A stretch of DNA of 64,000 bases from Rhodococcus sp. 14-1411-2a (GCF_002259485.1 NZ_NPGA01000020.1:186001-250000), one strand, 5' to 3'; shown: positions 7,834 to 17,712, counted from the first letter of the stretch. Translations and numbers: made by a program. The notes: generated by a model not told the origin, from the sequence alone.

Positions 7834-10800
7834 CTATTCGCCCTCGAGCTCGCCCTCGGTTTCCAGATACACCTTGCGCAACCCGTCGAGAACCTGCTTG
7901 TCCGGCTCGGCCCACATCTTCCGTTCGGCCGCTTCGAGCAGCCGCTCCGCGATACCGTGCAGCGCCCACGGATTGGACTGTTGCATGAACTTCTGGTTCT
8001 GCTCGTCGAGCACGTACGTCTCGGCCAGCTTCTCGTACATCCAGTCCTGCACCACGTCGGTCGTCGCGTCGTAGCCGAACAGATAGTCCACGGTCGCCGC
8101 CATCTCGAACGCGCCCTTGTACCCGTGCCTGCGCATCGCCTCGAGCCACCGCGGGTTCACCACCCGGGCGCGGAACACTCTCGCGGTCTCTTCCGAGAGC
8201 GTGCGCGTGCGAACCGATTCCGGCCGCGTGCTGTCACCGATGTACGCCTCGGGCGACTTCCCGGTCAACGCACGCACGGTTGCGACCATGCCTCCGTGGT
8301 ACTGGAAGTAGTCGTCGGAATCGGCGATGTCGTGCTCACGCGTATCGGTGTTCTTGGCGGCAACGGCAATGCGCTTGTAGGCGGTGCGCATGTCGTCCGA
8401 GGCGGGAACGCCGTCGAGACCACGGCCGTACGCGAAGCCGCCCCAGGTGGTGTAGACCTGCGCCAGGTCGTCGTCGCTGCGCCAGGTCTTGCTGTCGATC
8501 AGCTGCAGCAACCCGGCACCGTACGTCCCCGGCTTCGATCCGAAAATGCGTGTGGTGGAACGCCTTTCGTCACCGTGCTCGGCGAGATCGGCCTGCGCAT
8601 GCGCTCGAACGTAGTTCTGATCGGCCGGCTCGTCCAACGCGGCGACCATCCGAACCGCATCGTCGAGCAATGCGAGCACATGAGGAAATGCGTCACGGAA
8701 GAACCCGCTGATGCGGACCGTCACGTCGATGCGGGGTCGGCCGAGCTCGACGAGATCGATCACCTCGAGCCGAGTGACTCGGCGCGACGCCTCGTCCCAC
8801 ACCGGTGACACGCCCAACAGTGCGAAGACTTCGGCGATGTCGTCGCCGGAGGTCCGCATGGCCGACGTGCCCCACACCGACAGCCCGACCGATTTCGGCC
8901 ACTCGCCGTGGTCCTGGCGGTAGCGAGCGAGCAGTGACTCCGCCATCGCCTGACCGGTCTCCCACGCCAACTTCGACGGCACGGCCTTCGGATCGACGGA
9001 GTAGAAGTTGCGGCCGGTGGGCAGAACGTTGATCAGCCCGCGCAGCGGTGAACCGCTGGGCCCTGCCGCGATGAAACCGCCGTCGAGCGCGTGCAGTACC
9101 TGGGCGATCTCGCGTGAGGTCCCGCGCAGTCTCGGAACGACCTCGGCTGCGGCGAACTCGAGAATCTGTGCAACCACGCCGCCGTGCTCGCCCGCCACTC
9201 GCGCGGCCGCTGCGGGATCCCACTGAGTTGCCTGCATGGCCGCGACCAATCCGTGGGCGACGGCCTCGATACTGTCGACGCGGGTGCGATCCTCGTCTCC
9301 GTCCTCGCTCAGACCCAGCGCCTCGCGCAGACCTGGAACCGTCTGCTCCCCGCCCCACATCTGTCGAGCACGCAGCATGGCCAGAACCAACTCGACTTCG
9401 GCATCGCCGACGGGTTCCTGGCCGAGAATGTGCAGGCCGTCGCGGATCTGCACATCCTTGATCTCGCACAGCCAGCCGTCGACGTGCAACAGCATGTCGT
9501 CGAACACTTCCTCGTCGGGGCGCTCCTCCAGTCCGAGGTCCTTGTGCATCTGCGCCGCGGTCATCAGCGTCCAGATCTGCTGGCGGATGGCAGGCAGCTT
9601 GGCCGGATCGAGTGCCGAGATGTTCGCGTGCTCGTCGAGCAATTGCTCGAGCCGGGAGATGTCACCGTAGCTCTCCGCACGCGCCATCGGCGGAATCAGG
9701 TGATCGACGAGAGTGGCGTGCGCGCGACGCTTGGCCTGCGTGCCCTCCCCCGGATCGTTGACGAGGAACGGGTAGATCAACGGCAGGTCGCCCAACGCCG
9801 CATCGGTTCCGCAGGAGGCGGACATACCGAGTGTCTTGCCCGGCAGCCATTCCAGGTTGCCGTGCTTGCCCAGGTGGACCATGGCGTCCGCACCGAAGCC
9901 GCCGTCGGCCTCGGTGGCCGAGATCCACCGGTAGGCCGCCAGATAGTGATGGCTCGGCGGCAGGTCCGGGTCGTGATAGATCGCAACCGGCTTCTCGCCG
10001 AATCCCCGAGGTGGCTGCACCATGATCACCACGTTGCCGAATTGCATTGCTGCAATGACGATTTCACCGTCCGGATCGGCAGACCGATCGACGTAGAGAT
10101 CGCCCGGCGCCGGGCCCCAGTGCTCGATCACGCCGTCGCGCAGATCTGCGGGAAGCTGCTCGAACCACCGGCCGTACTGCGCGGCCGAGATGCGAATGGG
10201 ATTGCCCTCGAGTTGGGCGTCGGTGAGCCAGTTGGGATCCTGGCCGCCGCGGGCGATCAACGCGTGAATGAGTGCGTCACCGTCGCGAGCAGCCAGACCG
10301 GGCACCGAATCCGGGCCGTCGAGCGGTCCGAGGTTGTAGCCGGCGGCGCGCATGTCCGACATCAGCGCGATCGCGCTCGCCGGAGTGTCGAGACCGACGG
10401 CGTTGCCGATCCGCGCATGTTTGGTGGGATAGGCCGAGAACATCAGCGCGATGCGGCGGTCGGCAGCGGGAATATGCCGCAGCCGGGCGTGCCGCACCGC
10501 GATGCCCGCCACCCGAGCAGCACGCTCGTGGTCCGGAACGTACGTGGTCAACCCGTCGTCGTCGATCTCCTTGAACGAGAACGGAACCGTGATGAGCCGG
10601 CCGTCGAACTCCGGGACGGCGACCTGCGTGGCCACGTCCAGCGGGGAGAGTCCGTCGTCGTTCTCGGACCACGTCGCGCGCGAACTCGTCAGACACAGTC
10701 CCTGGAGGATCGGGACGTCGAGGGCAGCGAGTTCGGCGACGTCCCAGGCCTCGTCGTCCCCGCCTGCCGACGCTCCGGCCGGTTTGGTGCCTCCCGCGGC

Positions 10801-11439
10801 GAGAACGGTGACGATCAGGGCATCCGCCGACTTCAGCGTGTCGAGCAGGTCGGCTTCCGCGGTGCGCAGCGACGCGCAGTAGATCGGGAGCGCGGTGGCA
10901 CCGGCGTTCTCGACCGCGGTGGCGAGAGCGTCGATGTACGTGGTGTTACCGGCCAGATGTTGGGCGCGGTAGTAGAGGATGGCCACCGTCGGACCGTCGG
11001 AGCTCGCGGCGGAGTGTCGCTCGAGGTGACCCCACGTCGGGAGGTGTCGTGGGGCGTCGAAACCGTGCCCGGTCAGCAACACGGTGTCGGAGAGAAAGTT
11101 GTACAGCTGACGCAGGTTGTCGGACCCACCTTCGGCCAGATAGTTGTGCGCCTGCGCGGCGACGTTCGCGGGGACCGTCGAGATCTCCATCAGGTCGGCG
11201 TCGGGTGCCTGCTCGCCGCCGAGTACGACGACGGGCAGTCCGGTGGCGAGGACGGCGTCGATCCCCGACTCCCAGGATCGACGAGACCCCAGGATGCGCA
11301 CGATGATCAGCTCTGCCGTCGCAGCCATCGCCGGTATGTCCTCGGCGAGAAGGCGAGAAGGGTTTCCCCAGGTGAAGTCGGCTCCACTGGCACGGGCACT
11401 GAGCAGATCGGTGTCCGATGTGGACAGCAGCAAGAACAC
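7834..11439 (-). CDS. cobN: Aerobic cobaltochelatase subunit CobN
   Basis: This 1201-residue protein is the large subunit of the ATP-dependent cobaltochelatase that inserts cobalt into hydrogenobyrinate a,c-diamide in aerobic B12 synthesis. Recognisable family segments include the N-terminal LLLSTSDTDLLSARA, MFSAYPTKHARIGNAVGLDTP, VHLGKHGNLEWLPGKTLGMS (about residue 530), and the C-terminal RVVNPRWLEAMRRHGYKGAFEM. The length matches the family. CobS and CobT partners are not in this window; in actinobacteria a ChlI/ChlD-type complex may serve instead. The 5' leader carries a cobalamin riboswitch, so expression should fall when B12 is plentiful. Confidence 0.96.
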   Translation of the reverse strand: MFLLLSTSDTDLLSARASGADFTWGNPSRLLAEDIPAMAATAELIIVRILGSRRSWESGIDAVLATGLPVVVLGGEQAPDADLMEISTVPANVAAQAHNYLAEGGSDNLRQLYNFLSDTVLLTGHGFDAPRHLPTWGHLERHSAASSDGPTVAILYYRAQHLAGNTTYIDALATAVENAGATALPIYCASLRTAEADLLDTLKSADALIVTVLAAGGTKPAGASAGGDDEAWDVAELAALDVPILQGLCLTSSRATWSENDDGLSPLDVATQVAVPEFDGRLITVPFSFKEIDDDGLTTYVPDHERAARVAGIAVRHARLRHIPAADRRIALMFSAYPTKHARIGNAVGLDTPASAIALMSDMRAAGYNLGPLDGPDSVPGLAARDGDALIHALIARGGQDPNWLTDAQLEGNPIRISAAQYGRWFEQLPADLRDGVIEHWGPAPGDLYVDRSADPDGEIVIAAMQFGNVVIMVQPPRGFGEKPVAIYHDPDLPPSHHYLAAYRWISATEADGGFGADAMVHLGKHGNLEWLPGKTLGMSASCGTDAALGDLPLIYPFLVNDPGEGTQAKRRAHATLVDHLIPPMARAESYGDISRLEQLLDEHANISALDPAKLPAIRQQIWTLMTAAQMHKDLGLEERPDEEVFDDMLLHVDGWLCEIKDVQIRDGLHILGQEPVGDAEVELVLAMLRARQMWGGEQTVPGLREALGLSEDGDEDRTRVDSIEAVAHGLVAAMQATQWDPAAAARVAGEHGGVVAQILEFAAAEVVPRLRGTSREIAQVLHALDGGFIAAGPSGSPLRGLINVLPTGRNFYSVDPKAVPSKLAWETGQAMAESLLARYRQDHGEWPKSVGLSVWGTSAMRTSGDDIAEVFALLGVSPVWDEASRRVTRLEVIDLVELGRPRIDVTVRISGFFRDAFPHVLALLDDAVRMVAALDEPADQNYVRAHAQADLAEHGDERRSTTRIFGSKPGTYGAGLLQLIDSKTWRSDDDLAQVYTTWGGFAYGRGLDGVPASDDMRTAYKRIAVAAKNTDTREHDIADSDDYFQYHGGMVATVRALTGKSPEAYIGDSTRPESVRTRTLSEETARVFRARVVNPRWLEAMRRHGYKGAFEMAATVDYLFGYDATTDVVQDWMYEKLAETYVLDEQNQKFMQQSNPWALHGIAERLLEAAERKMWAEPDKQVLDGLRKVYLETEGELEGE

Positions 11440-11504
11440 GGGTAACGCCCTCCTCGGGGGTTTCGCGCCCCTGGAAATCGGTGTGTCGGTCTTCGGCTCG
11501 TCGG

Positions 11505-11625
11505 CGAGAGGGTCTGACTCCTGCCCCGTCCCGAGGGACTGGATGGGGCGTCACAGTGGCGCGACCGTACCGGATTCTCGCCGGTTTCCTCTCGGCCTTA
11601 GCCGTGGACATCGAATGCTACCGGG
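11505..11625 (-). ncRNA. Cobalamin riboswitch in the cobN leader
   Basis: Read on the minus strand, the 232-base space before cobN contains the ordered conserved blocks of the B12 riboswitch: GGAAACCGGCGAGAATCC (rc of 11573-11590), then ACGGTCGCGCCACTGTGA (rc of about 11551-11568) and the B12 box GGCAGGAGTCAGAC (rc of 11512-11525). The stretch after it towards the cobN start is GC-rich and contains a GAGGAGG-like site that could be sequestered when B12 binds. Exact ends are approximate; paired elements were read by eye. Confidence 0.88.
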
Positions 11626-11658
11626 GCGAGCATGGAATCGAGCCACCCGCTGCGCTTG

Positions 11659-11664
11659 TAGCCT
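11659..11664 (+). promoter_or_regulatory. -10 element of cobG (leaderless)
   Basis: TAGCCT is followed by seven bases and the ATG at 11672, with no Shine-Dalgarno in between. This is the spacing expected when transcription begins at the start codon. It lies within about 50 bases of the riboswitch 5' end, so cobG and cobN promoters are back to back. Confidence 0.55.
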
Positions 11665-11671
11665 GGTGACC

Positions 11672-12802
11672 ATGAGTTCGCCAGAGAGGTCGGTGCCCGA
11701 CGGCTGCCCCGGAGCGCTGACGACCCATCTGGCCGCTGACGGGCCGCTGGCACGAGTTCGGCTGCCGGGCGGAGTCGTGTCGCCGGGGCAGATGCAGGTG
11801 CTGGCGCAGGCCGCTGCAGAGCTGGGTGACGGCACATTGGAACTGACCTCGCGGGGCAACATCCAGGTGCGCGCGGTGTCGGATCCGGACGGCTTCGCGA
11901 GCAGGCTGGCCGACGCAGGATTGCTTCCGTCCTCGACGCACGAGAGGGTCCGCAACATACTCGCCTCTCCACTGTCGGGCCGGGTGGGCCGCCTCACCGA
12001 TGTGCGTGCGCTGATCGGCGCGCTGGACGAAGGCCTGCGCGCACGAGCCGACCTGGCCGAACTGCCGGGGCGAACGCTCTTCGCGCTCGACGACGGCCGC
12101 GGCGACCTGTGCGGACTGGAACCGGACTTCGGTGCCTACGCCCAGCCCGACGGTTCGTTCGCTGTGCTGCTGGCGGGCCGGGACAGCGGCGTTCGCGTGG
12201 ACCGCGACAAGGTCGTCTCGACGCTGCTGGACTGCGCCGGTGCCTTCGTGGAACTGCGGCAGTCCCAGTGGCGGGTGGCCGAACTGGATGACGGCCCGGC
12301 GCAGATCATCGACCGTCTCGGGCTCTCGGCCGGCCCCGCCCTGACGTTGCCCGCACCCGTGGAGGTGCCACCGATCGGATGGCTCGACCAGGACGACGGT
12401 CTGGTGGCGCTGGCCGCGGGCTTGGCCAACGGTGTTCTCGGGGCGCGGCTCGCCGAGTTCCTCGCCGCCATCGACCGTCCGTTGATCATGACGCCGTGGC
12501 GATCGCTGATCGTGTGCGACCTGGACGAGGAACCGGCCGAACAGGTCGTCCGCGTGCTCGCCCCGATGGGACTGATCTTCGACGCAGCATCTCCGTGGAT
12601 TCGGGTGAGTGCGTGCACCGGATCGCCGGGGTGCGAGAAGTCGCTGGCCGACGTGCGAGCCGACCTCTCCGCGGCAGTCGATGCCCGGATGACCCCGCGC
12701 GACGAACGGCAACACTGGTCCGGGTGCGAACGGCGTTGCGGACGACCCAAGGGCGAAGTGACCGACGTCATCGCAACGGGAATCGGCTACCGCGTCGAGT
12801 GA
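11672..12802 (+). CDS. cobG: Precorrin-3B synthase CobG
   Basis: This 376-residue enzyme has the nitrite/sulfite reductase fold. The N-terminal ferredoxin-like half has LTSRGNIQVRAV, and the C-terminal part has the Fe-S/siroheme cysteine pattern ACTGSPGCEKSL followed by SGCERRCGRP. CobG uses oxygen and NADH to hydroxylate precorrin-3A to precorrin-3B, marking the aerobic route. The ATG at 11672 is chosen for its leaderless -10 (TAGCCT). It is divergent from cobN and followed by cobH in the same direction. Its presence argues against the anaerobic CbiG route. Confidence 0.93.
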   Translation: MSSPERSVPDGCPGALTTHLAADGPLARVRLPGGVVSPGQMQVLAQAAAELGDGTLELTSRGNIQVRAVSDPDGFASRLADAGLLPSSTHERVRNILASPLSGRVGRLTDVRALIGALDEGLRARADLAELPGRTLFALDDGRGDLCGLEPDFGAYAQPDGSFAVLLAGRDSGVRVDRDKVVSTLLDCAGAFVELRQSQWRVAELDDGPAQIIDRLGLSAGPALTLPAPVEVPPIGWLDQDDGLVALAAGLANGVLGARLAEFLAAIDRPLIMTPWRSLIVCDLDEEPAEQVVRVLAPMGLIFDAASPWIRVSACTGSPGCEKSLADVRADLSAAVDARMTPRDERQHWSGCERRCGRPKGEVTDVIATGIGYRVE

Positions 12803-12843
12803 GGGGACCCAGACCGGCTTCCGGCTGAGGGGCCCCTCTCCCC

Positions 12844-12849
12844 TATCGT
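12844..12849 (+). promoter_or_regulatory. -10 element of cobH (leaderless)
   Basis: TATCGT is followed by seven bases and the ATG at 12857. This spacing favours that ATG over the in-frame GTG at 12848, which would overlap the element. Confidence 0.5.
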
Positions 12850-12856
12850 GACACGC

Positions 12857-13483
12857 ATGCACGACTACGTCCGCGACGGCGCGGAGATCTACCGACAATC
12901 GTTCGCGACCATCCGAGCCGAAGCAGATCTGTCTCGATTCGCACCGGACGTCGCACAGGTCGTCGTGCGCATGATTCACGCGGTCGGAGAGATCGATCTG
13001 ACCGAGACCATCGGCTACACCCCAGCAGTCGTGACCTCCGCTCGCGCGGCACTGAACTCGGGCGCGCCGATTCTGTGCGACGCCAACATGGTCGCCGCCG
13101 GCATCACTCGTCGCCGTCTTCCGGCCGACAACGAGGTGCTGTGCACCCTGTCCGATCCTCGGGTACCGGATTTGGCTCGAAGTATGAACACCACGAGAAC
13201 CGCTGCCGCCCTGGAGTTGTGGGGCGACAAGCTCGGCGGTGCCGTCGTCGCCATCGGAAACGCTCCGACCGCTCTGTTCCACCTGATGGAGATGCTGGAG
13301 GCAGGGGCACCGAAACCCGCAGCGATCGTCGGCGGCCCGGTCGGATTCATCGGGGCGGCGGAGTCGAAGGAAGATCTGATCGCCGCGGGCCTCGGCGTCG
13401 AGTACCTGGTGGTTCGCGGTAGGCGTGGTGGCAGCCCCATCACCGTCGCCGCCGTCAATGCCATTGCGAGCGAACAAGAATGA
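12857..13483 (+). CDS. cobH: Precorrin-8X methylmutase CobH
   Basis: This 208-residue enzyme migrates the C11 methyl to C12 and gives hydrogenobyrinate. Family hallmarks are the N-terminal [20 protein letters not shown], the catalytic-histidine region [29 protein letters not shown], and the C-terminal [16 protein letters not shown]. The ATG at 12857 is preferred because TATCGT lies seven bases upstream; GTG at 12848 is an alternative start. The stop overlaps the cobIJ start (ATGA), so both proteins are likely made from one message. Confidence 0.94.
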   Translation: MHDYVRDGAEIYRQSFATIRAEADLSRFAPDVAQVVVRMIHAVGEIDLTETIGYTPAVVTSARAALNSGAPILCDANMVAAGITRRRLPADNEVLCTLSDPRVPDLARSMNTTRTAAALELWGDKLGGAVVAIGNAPTALFHLMEMLEAGAPKPAAIVGGPVGFIGAAESKEDLIAAGLGVEYLVVRGRRGGSPITVAAVNAIASEQE

Positions 13484-14973
13484 CCGGCACCGGAAAACTG
13501 TGGGGAGTTGGAGTCGGTCCCGGCGATCCGGAGTTGTTGACCGTCAAGGCCGCTCGCGTGATCGCCGAGGCCGATGTGGTTGCTTTCCACAGTGCACAGC
13601 ACGGTCGCAGCATCTCCCGCGGACTGGCGGCCGGGTACATGCGGAGCGGGCAGCTCGAGGAACATCTGGTCTACCCGGTGACCACCGAGGCCACGGCGCA
13701 CCCCGGCGGATATCAGGGTGCGATCGACGAGTTCTACGAGTCCGCTGCCGCACGGCTGGCTACCCATCTGGACGCGGGGCGCTCCGTAGTACTTCTCGCC
13801 GAGGGCGATCCGCTGTTCTACAGCTCCTACATGCACATGCACAAACGGTTGGCCGACCGGTTCGAGGTCGAGGTCGTGCCCGGCGTGACGTCGGTCAGTG
13901 CCGCCTCGGCCGCGCTGGCAACTCCGCTCGTGGAGCGAGACGAAGTGTTCACCGTGCTTCCCGGCACACTGCCGGCAGACGAACTCACGCGCCGACTGCG
14001 CGGCACCGACGCGGCCGTCATCATGAAACTGGGCCGGACCTACCCGACGGTGCTCGAGGCCCTGGAGCGTTCCGGCCGGCTGAGTGAAGCGCGCTACGTG
14101 GAACGGGCCAGCACACCCGAGCAGCGGGTGCTCGACGCCGTCGACGCAGACAACGTTCCCTACTTCTCGATGATCGTCGTACCGAGCCCCTCCAATCGAA
14201 CCCAAACACCAACTTGCGCCGGTGAAGTGGTGGTCGTCGGCCTCGGACCAGGCGACGACGCATGGACGACCGACGAAGTGCGCGCCGAACTCGCCGCCGC
14301 CACCGATCTGGTCGGCTATGTCACCTACATCGATCGGGTACCGCAGCGCCCCGGTCAGATCCGGCACGCGAGCGACAACAAGGTCGAGTCGGAACGTGCG
14401 GCGTTCGCTCTCGATCTCGCCAAACAGGGTCGCCGCGTCGCCGTGGTCTCCTCGGGCGATCCTGGTGTGTTCGCGATGGCAACCGCGGTCATCGAGGTCG
14501 CGGCCGAGGAGCAGTGGAGCTCGGTCCCGGTGCGGGTGGTGCCCGGGATGACGGCAGCCAACGCCGTCGCCAGTCGGGTGGGCGCACCGCTCGGACACGA
14601 CTACGCCGTCATCTCTCTGTCCGACCGCCTCAAGCCCTGGAACGTCGTGGCAGCGCGGCTCTCGGCGGTCGCCGGAGCCGATATGGCGATCGCGATCTAC
14701 AACCCCGCGTCGAAGTCGCGGACCTGGCAGGTTGCCGCAACGAAAGAGATTCTGCTCGAGCATCGTTCGCCACAGACCCCCGTGGTCATCGGACGCGCGG
14801 TGGGCAGCCCGCAGGAATCCGTTCGCACCGTGGCGCTGGGCGAACTCGACCCCGAGTCGATCGACATGCGATGCCTGCTCATCATCGGATCGTCGATGAC
14901 GACGGTGGTCGAGACGGGAAGCGGGCCGAAGGTGTTCACCTCCAGGCGTTATCCGTCGGCAGGCAGTTCTTAG
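13480..14973 (+). CDS. cobIJ: Fused CobI-CobJ (precorrin-2 C20- / precorrin-3B C17-methyltransferase)
   Basis: This 497-residue fusion carries two SAM-dependent tetrapyrrole methylases. The CobI half (about residues 1-235) has the glycine loop [17 protein letters not shown], the [12 protein letters not shown] loop and [13 protein letters not shown]. The CobJ half (about 245-497) restarts with [15 protein letters not shown] and has [13 protein letters not shown] and [23 protein letters not shown]. It therefore catalyses both the C20 methylation and the ring contraction with C17 methylation. Fusion is common in actinobacteria. The ATG overlaps the cobH stop, and the gene ends convergently with cobK, sharing four bases. 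Confidence 0.95.
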   Translation: MTGTGKLWGVGVGPGDPELLTVKAARVIAEADVVAFHSAQHGRSISRGLAAGYMRSGQLEEHLVYPVTTEATAHPGGYQGAIDEFYESAAARLATHLDAGRSVVLLAEGDPLFYSSYMHMHKRLADRFEVEVVPGVTSVSAASAALATPLVERDEVFTVLPGTLPADELTRRLRGTDAAVIMKLGRTYPTVLEALERSGRLSEARYVERASTPEQRVLDAVDADNVPYFSMIVVPSPSNRTQTPTCAGEVVVVGLGPGDDAWTTDEVRAELAAATDLVGYVTYIDRVPQRPGQIRHASDNKVESERAAFALDLAKQGRRVAVVSSGDPGVFAMATAVIEVAAEEQWSSVPVRVVPGMTAANAVASRVGAPLGHDYAVISLSDRLKPWNVVAARLSAVAGADMAIAIYNPASKSRTWQVAATKEILLEHRSPQTPVVIGRAVGSPQESVRTVALGELDPESIDMRCLLIIGSSMTTVVETGSGPKVFTSRRYPSAGSS

Positions 14974-15701
14974 CGATCCGTCAACCGGTCCACGGCGGCT
15001 GCGACGTCGAACACCGTCGGTGCCGAGCCGGTTCGCGTGGGACGGTCGACCATGAGAACCGGAATCGATGCCGCTCGGGCGGCATCGAGCTTGGCTCGCG
15101 TCATGTCGCCGCCGCTGTTCTTGGTGATCAGCAGGTCTATTCGGTTCTCTGCCAGCATCATCGACTCGTGGTCGACGTCGAAGGGGCCACGGCTCAGTTG
15201 CAGCGTCATGTGCGGCGGCACCGCACCGGTCGGAGGGTCGATCGCCCGGACCAGAAACCACGAGTGATCGACACTCGCGAAATGGTGAACACCCTGCCTG
15301 CCTGTCGTGAGGAACACCCGGCTGCCGGGGGTGATCGCCGACGCCGCGTCGGGCAGTGAGGCAACCGAGGTCCATCGATCACCCTCGCCCGCGGTCCACG
15401 GTGGCCGCGTCAGCACCAGGAGCGCGACCGACGTTGCCTGAGTGGCCTGCTCGGCGTGTGCGGCGATGGTGGAGGCGAACGGGTGCGTCGCGTCCACCAC
15501 CACGTCGATTGCGTTGTCTCGCAGCCACACTGCAAGGGCATCCGGACCTCCGAATCCGCCGATTCGAGTCTCGCCGACGGGCAACATCGGCTCGGCGACC
15601 CGGCCGGCTAGCGAGGTGATCGTCTCGATCCCCTGCACCGTGTCCAGAGCGGCCGCGAGTGCCCTCGACTCCGTCGTACCACCGAGAATCAGGACCTTCA
15701 C
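14970..15701 (-). CDS. cobK: Precorrin-6A reductase CobK
   Basis: This 243-residue NADPH-dependent enzyme reduces precorrin-6A to dihydroprecorrin-6. The N-terminal KVLILGGTTESRALAAAL is the nucleotide-binding loop, and DATHPFASTIAAHAEQA and the C-terminal LLITKNSGGDMTRAKLDAA are conserved family segments. The start is GTG at 15701: its GTGA overlaps the cobL stop, a typical coupling, although an ATG at 15719 is also in frame. In M. tuberculosis cobM lies between cobK and cobL; here the overlap leaves no room for it. Confidence 0.93.
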   Translation of the reverse strand: MKVLILGGTTESRALAAALDTVQGIETITSLAGRVAEPMLPVGETRIGGFGGPDALAVWLRDNAIDVVVDATHPFASTIAAHAEQATQATSVALLVLTRPPWTAGEGDRWTSVASLPDAASAITPGSRVFLTTGRQGVHHFASVDHSWFLVRAIDPPTGAVPPHMTLQLSRGPFDVDHESMMLAENRIDLLITKNSGGDMTRAKLDAARAASIPVLMVDRPTRTGSAPTVFDVAAAVDRLTDR

Positions 15702-16921
15702 CGTTTGGTCGCACTCCATTGTGTGACCGGCAGCTGCGGTCTCCACGTCGTGAACGCGCCCAGCGGTTCGCCGCGGTAGATCTGGAACCTGCGGAGCTCG
15801 CCGCCGTACTTCGCCGCGGCGGTCAGCAACAACGAATCCGATTCGGCCGTCACCGAATTCGCGACCACTCGCCCGCCGGTGCGCACCGCATCCCAGCAGG
15901 CCTCGAGCATGTCGGCACCGGTCAACCCGCCACCGATGAACACTGCATCGGGTACGGCGTCCGAGACCGCCGCGAAACTTTCCGGAGCGCCGCCGTGGAC
16001 GACGAGGCTCGGAACTCCCAGAAGCCGTGCATTGGTCTCGATCTGCTCACGGCGCACCTGCGAACTCTCGAACGTCACTGCACGACAGGATTCGTCGGTC
16101 CGCATCCATTCGATGGCAATGGTTCCCGATCCGCCCCCGATGTCCCACAACAGCTCTCCTGGCACCGGTGCCAACGCGCTGAGCGTCAGTGCGCGAACCT
16201 CCCGCTTGGTCATCTGACCGTCTCCGGTGTACGCGGAATCGGCCAGGCCGGGAATGCGGGTGTAGCGGGCAGCGTCGGGATCTCGGACACACAGCAGCGC
16301 AACGACATTGAGTGGGTCGACGCCCTCGAACGTCGACTTCGACGCAATCCCGCCGACGACCCGCTCCGCCGGTCCGCCGAGCTGCTCGAGGACCGTCATC
16401 TCACTCGCACCGAAACCGTTGGCGGACAACACCACCGCGATCTCACCAGGAGTGCTGCTGCCCTGGCTCAACACCAGTATCCGACGACCGTCGGCCAACT
16501 CGGGCAACACCGTCTCGGCCGGGCTGTTCACCAGCGACACCGTCGTGGTGTGGTGCAGCGCCCAACCCAAGCGAGCGCATGCCAACGACACCGAAGACGG
16601 GGCCGGGTGCACCCGCAAGCGCTCGGCGCCGAACTCCCGCGCCAACGTCACCCCGATGCCGTGGAACATGGGATCGCCGCTGGCCAGTACGCACACGCGA
16701 GAATCGGCGTAGGCGTCGATCATCGGCCGCAGATTCGGCACCAACGGGCTGGGCCATGTCCTGGTCTCGCTGCAGTGCTCCCGTACTCCAGCGACCTGGC
16801 GGGCGGAGCCGAACACCACATCTGCTTGCTCGACGGCCCTGCGCGACGCGAGAGGCAGTCCGTCCCAGCCGTCCGCACCGATTCCCACGACCACGATCGG
16901 AGTGGGCACGGGTGCCACCAT
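15698..16921 (-). CDS. cobL: Precorrin-6Y C5,15-methyltransferase (decarboxylating) CobL
   Basis: This 407-residue two-domain enzyme combines CbiE and CbiT activities. The N-terminal half is a tetrapyrrole methylase with VVVGIGADGWDGL and LASGDPMFHGIGVTL. The C-terminal half (from about residue 225) is a class I methyltransferase with GELLWDIGGGSGTIAIEW and FIGGGLTGADMLEACW. It methylates C5 and C15 and decarboxylates the acetate on ring C. The ATG at 16921 overlaps the stop of the upstream SDR gene (TGATG). The length is normal and both active-site loops are intact. Confidence 0.95.
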   Translation of the reverse strand: MVAPVPTPIVVVGIGADGWDGLPLASRRAVEQADVVFGSARQVAGVREHCSETRTWPSPLVPNLRPMIDAYADSRVCVLASGDPMFHGIGVTLAREFGAERLRVHPAPSSVSLACARLGWALHHTTTVSLVNSPAETVLPELADGRRILVLSQGSSTPGEIAVVLSANGFGASEMTVLEQLGGPAERVVGGIASKSTFEGVDPLNVVALLCVRDPDAARYTRIPGLADSAYTGDGQMTKREVRALTLSALAPVPGELLWDIGGGSGTIAIEWMRTDESCRAVTFESSQVRREQIETNARLLGVPSLVVHGGAPESFAAVSDAVPDAVFIGGGLTGADMLEACWDAVRTGGRVVANSVTAESDSLLLTAAAKYGGELRRFQIYRGEPLGAFTTWRPQLPVTQWSATKR

Positions 16922-17679
16922 CAGCGCGGCATCCTGCGCCAGAGCCACTGCGGCAGTAGACGCATGGCGAAGAACAACGGTCGCAGTGTGCCGGGGATCC
17001 ACACGGTGGCCCGACGCGTGCGCAGCGCAGCGACGACGCCGTCGGCCACCTGATCCGGCGTACTCGACATGGGTGCCGGGGTCATCCCCTCGGTCATCGA
17101 ACCGATGACGAATCCGGGACGAACGAGCAGGAGGTGCACTCCGCTGCCGTGCAGTGAGTCGCTCAGTCCGCTGGCGAAGCCGTCGAGACCGGCCTTCGCG
17201 GATCCGTACACGTAGTTGGCGCGCCGCACGCGAATCCCCGCGACCGACGAGAACACGACCAGGTCGCCGCTCCCCTGTGCTCGGAGGATCTTCGATGCGT
17301 GCGTCAGCACCGAAACCTGAGCCAGGAAGTCGGTGGTGATGACGTCGAGAGCGTGCTGCGCGTCGTCCTCGGCGCGCCCTTGATCCCCGAGGATCCCGAA
17401 CGCCAGCACCACGATCCCGATCGGGCCGTATCGCTCGGCCACCCGGCTCAGAAGCTCGGCGTGAGTGTCCATCTCGTTCGCGTCGAACTCGACGGTGTGA
17501 ACGGCGTCCGCGCCTGCCTGCTGCACTCGTCGTTGCTGAGCATCGAGGTCGGTACTGCGCCGAGCTGCCAGTACGACGGTTCGCCCCGAGGCGAGTCGGG
17601 TGGCGACCTCGAGTCCGATCTCGCTGCGCCCGCCCAACAGCAACAGCGTTCCGGCCGCGGGTTCTGCTCGTCTGCTCAC
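16921..17679 (-). CDS. DprE2-like short-chain dehydrogenase (Rv2073c-like)
   Basis: This 252-residue SDR has the TLLLLGGRSEIGLEVATRLA nucleotide-binding segment, a catalytic Ser in VVFSSVAGIRVRRAN, and Y-x3-K in ANYVYGSAKAGLDGF. The sequence around GSAKAGLDGFASGLSD resembles decaprenylphosphoryl-ribose 2-epimerase subunit DprE2, but there is no DprE1 partner here, so it is more likely the paralogue found beside cobL in mycobacteria, whose substrate is unknown. The C-terminus is hydrophobic and basic (FFAMRLLPQWLWRRMP), suggesting membrane contact. The GTG at 17679 is chosen as the start nearest the fold. Confidence 0.85.
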   Translation of the reverse strand: MSRRAEPAAGTLLLLGGRSEIGLEVATRLASGRTVVLAARRSTDLDAQQRRVQQAGADAVHTVEFDANEMDTHAELLSRVAERYGPIGIVVLAFGILGDQGRAEDDAQHALDVITTDFLAQVSVLTHASKILRAQGSGDLVVFSSVAGIRVRRANYVYGSAKAGLDGFASGLSDSLHGSGVHLLLVRPGFVIGSMTEGMTPAPMSSTPDQVADGVVAALRTRRATVWIPGTLRPLFFAMRLLPQWLWRRMPR

Positions 17680-17712
17680 GACGACCAGTCTTGCCGATGA
17701 AATCGCATTCAC

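Noticed and set aside
9184..11445. 753-codon open frame on the plus strand opposite cobN
   Set aside because: It mirrors the codon pattern of cobN and shows no recognisable protein motif; it is a shadow frame of high-GC DNA.
12801..12838. Possible hairpin between cobG and cobH (GAGGGG with CCCCTC)
   Set aside because: The stem is only six bases with a large imperfect interior, and cobH has its own -10 nearby; too weak to call a terminator.
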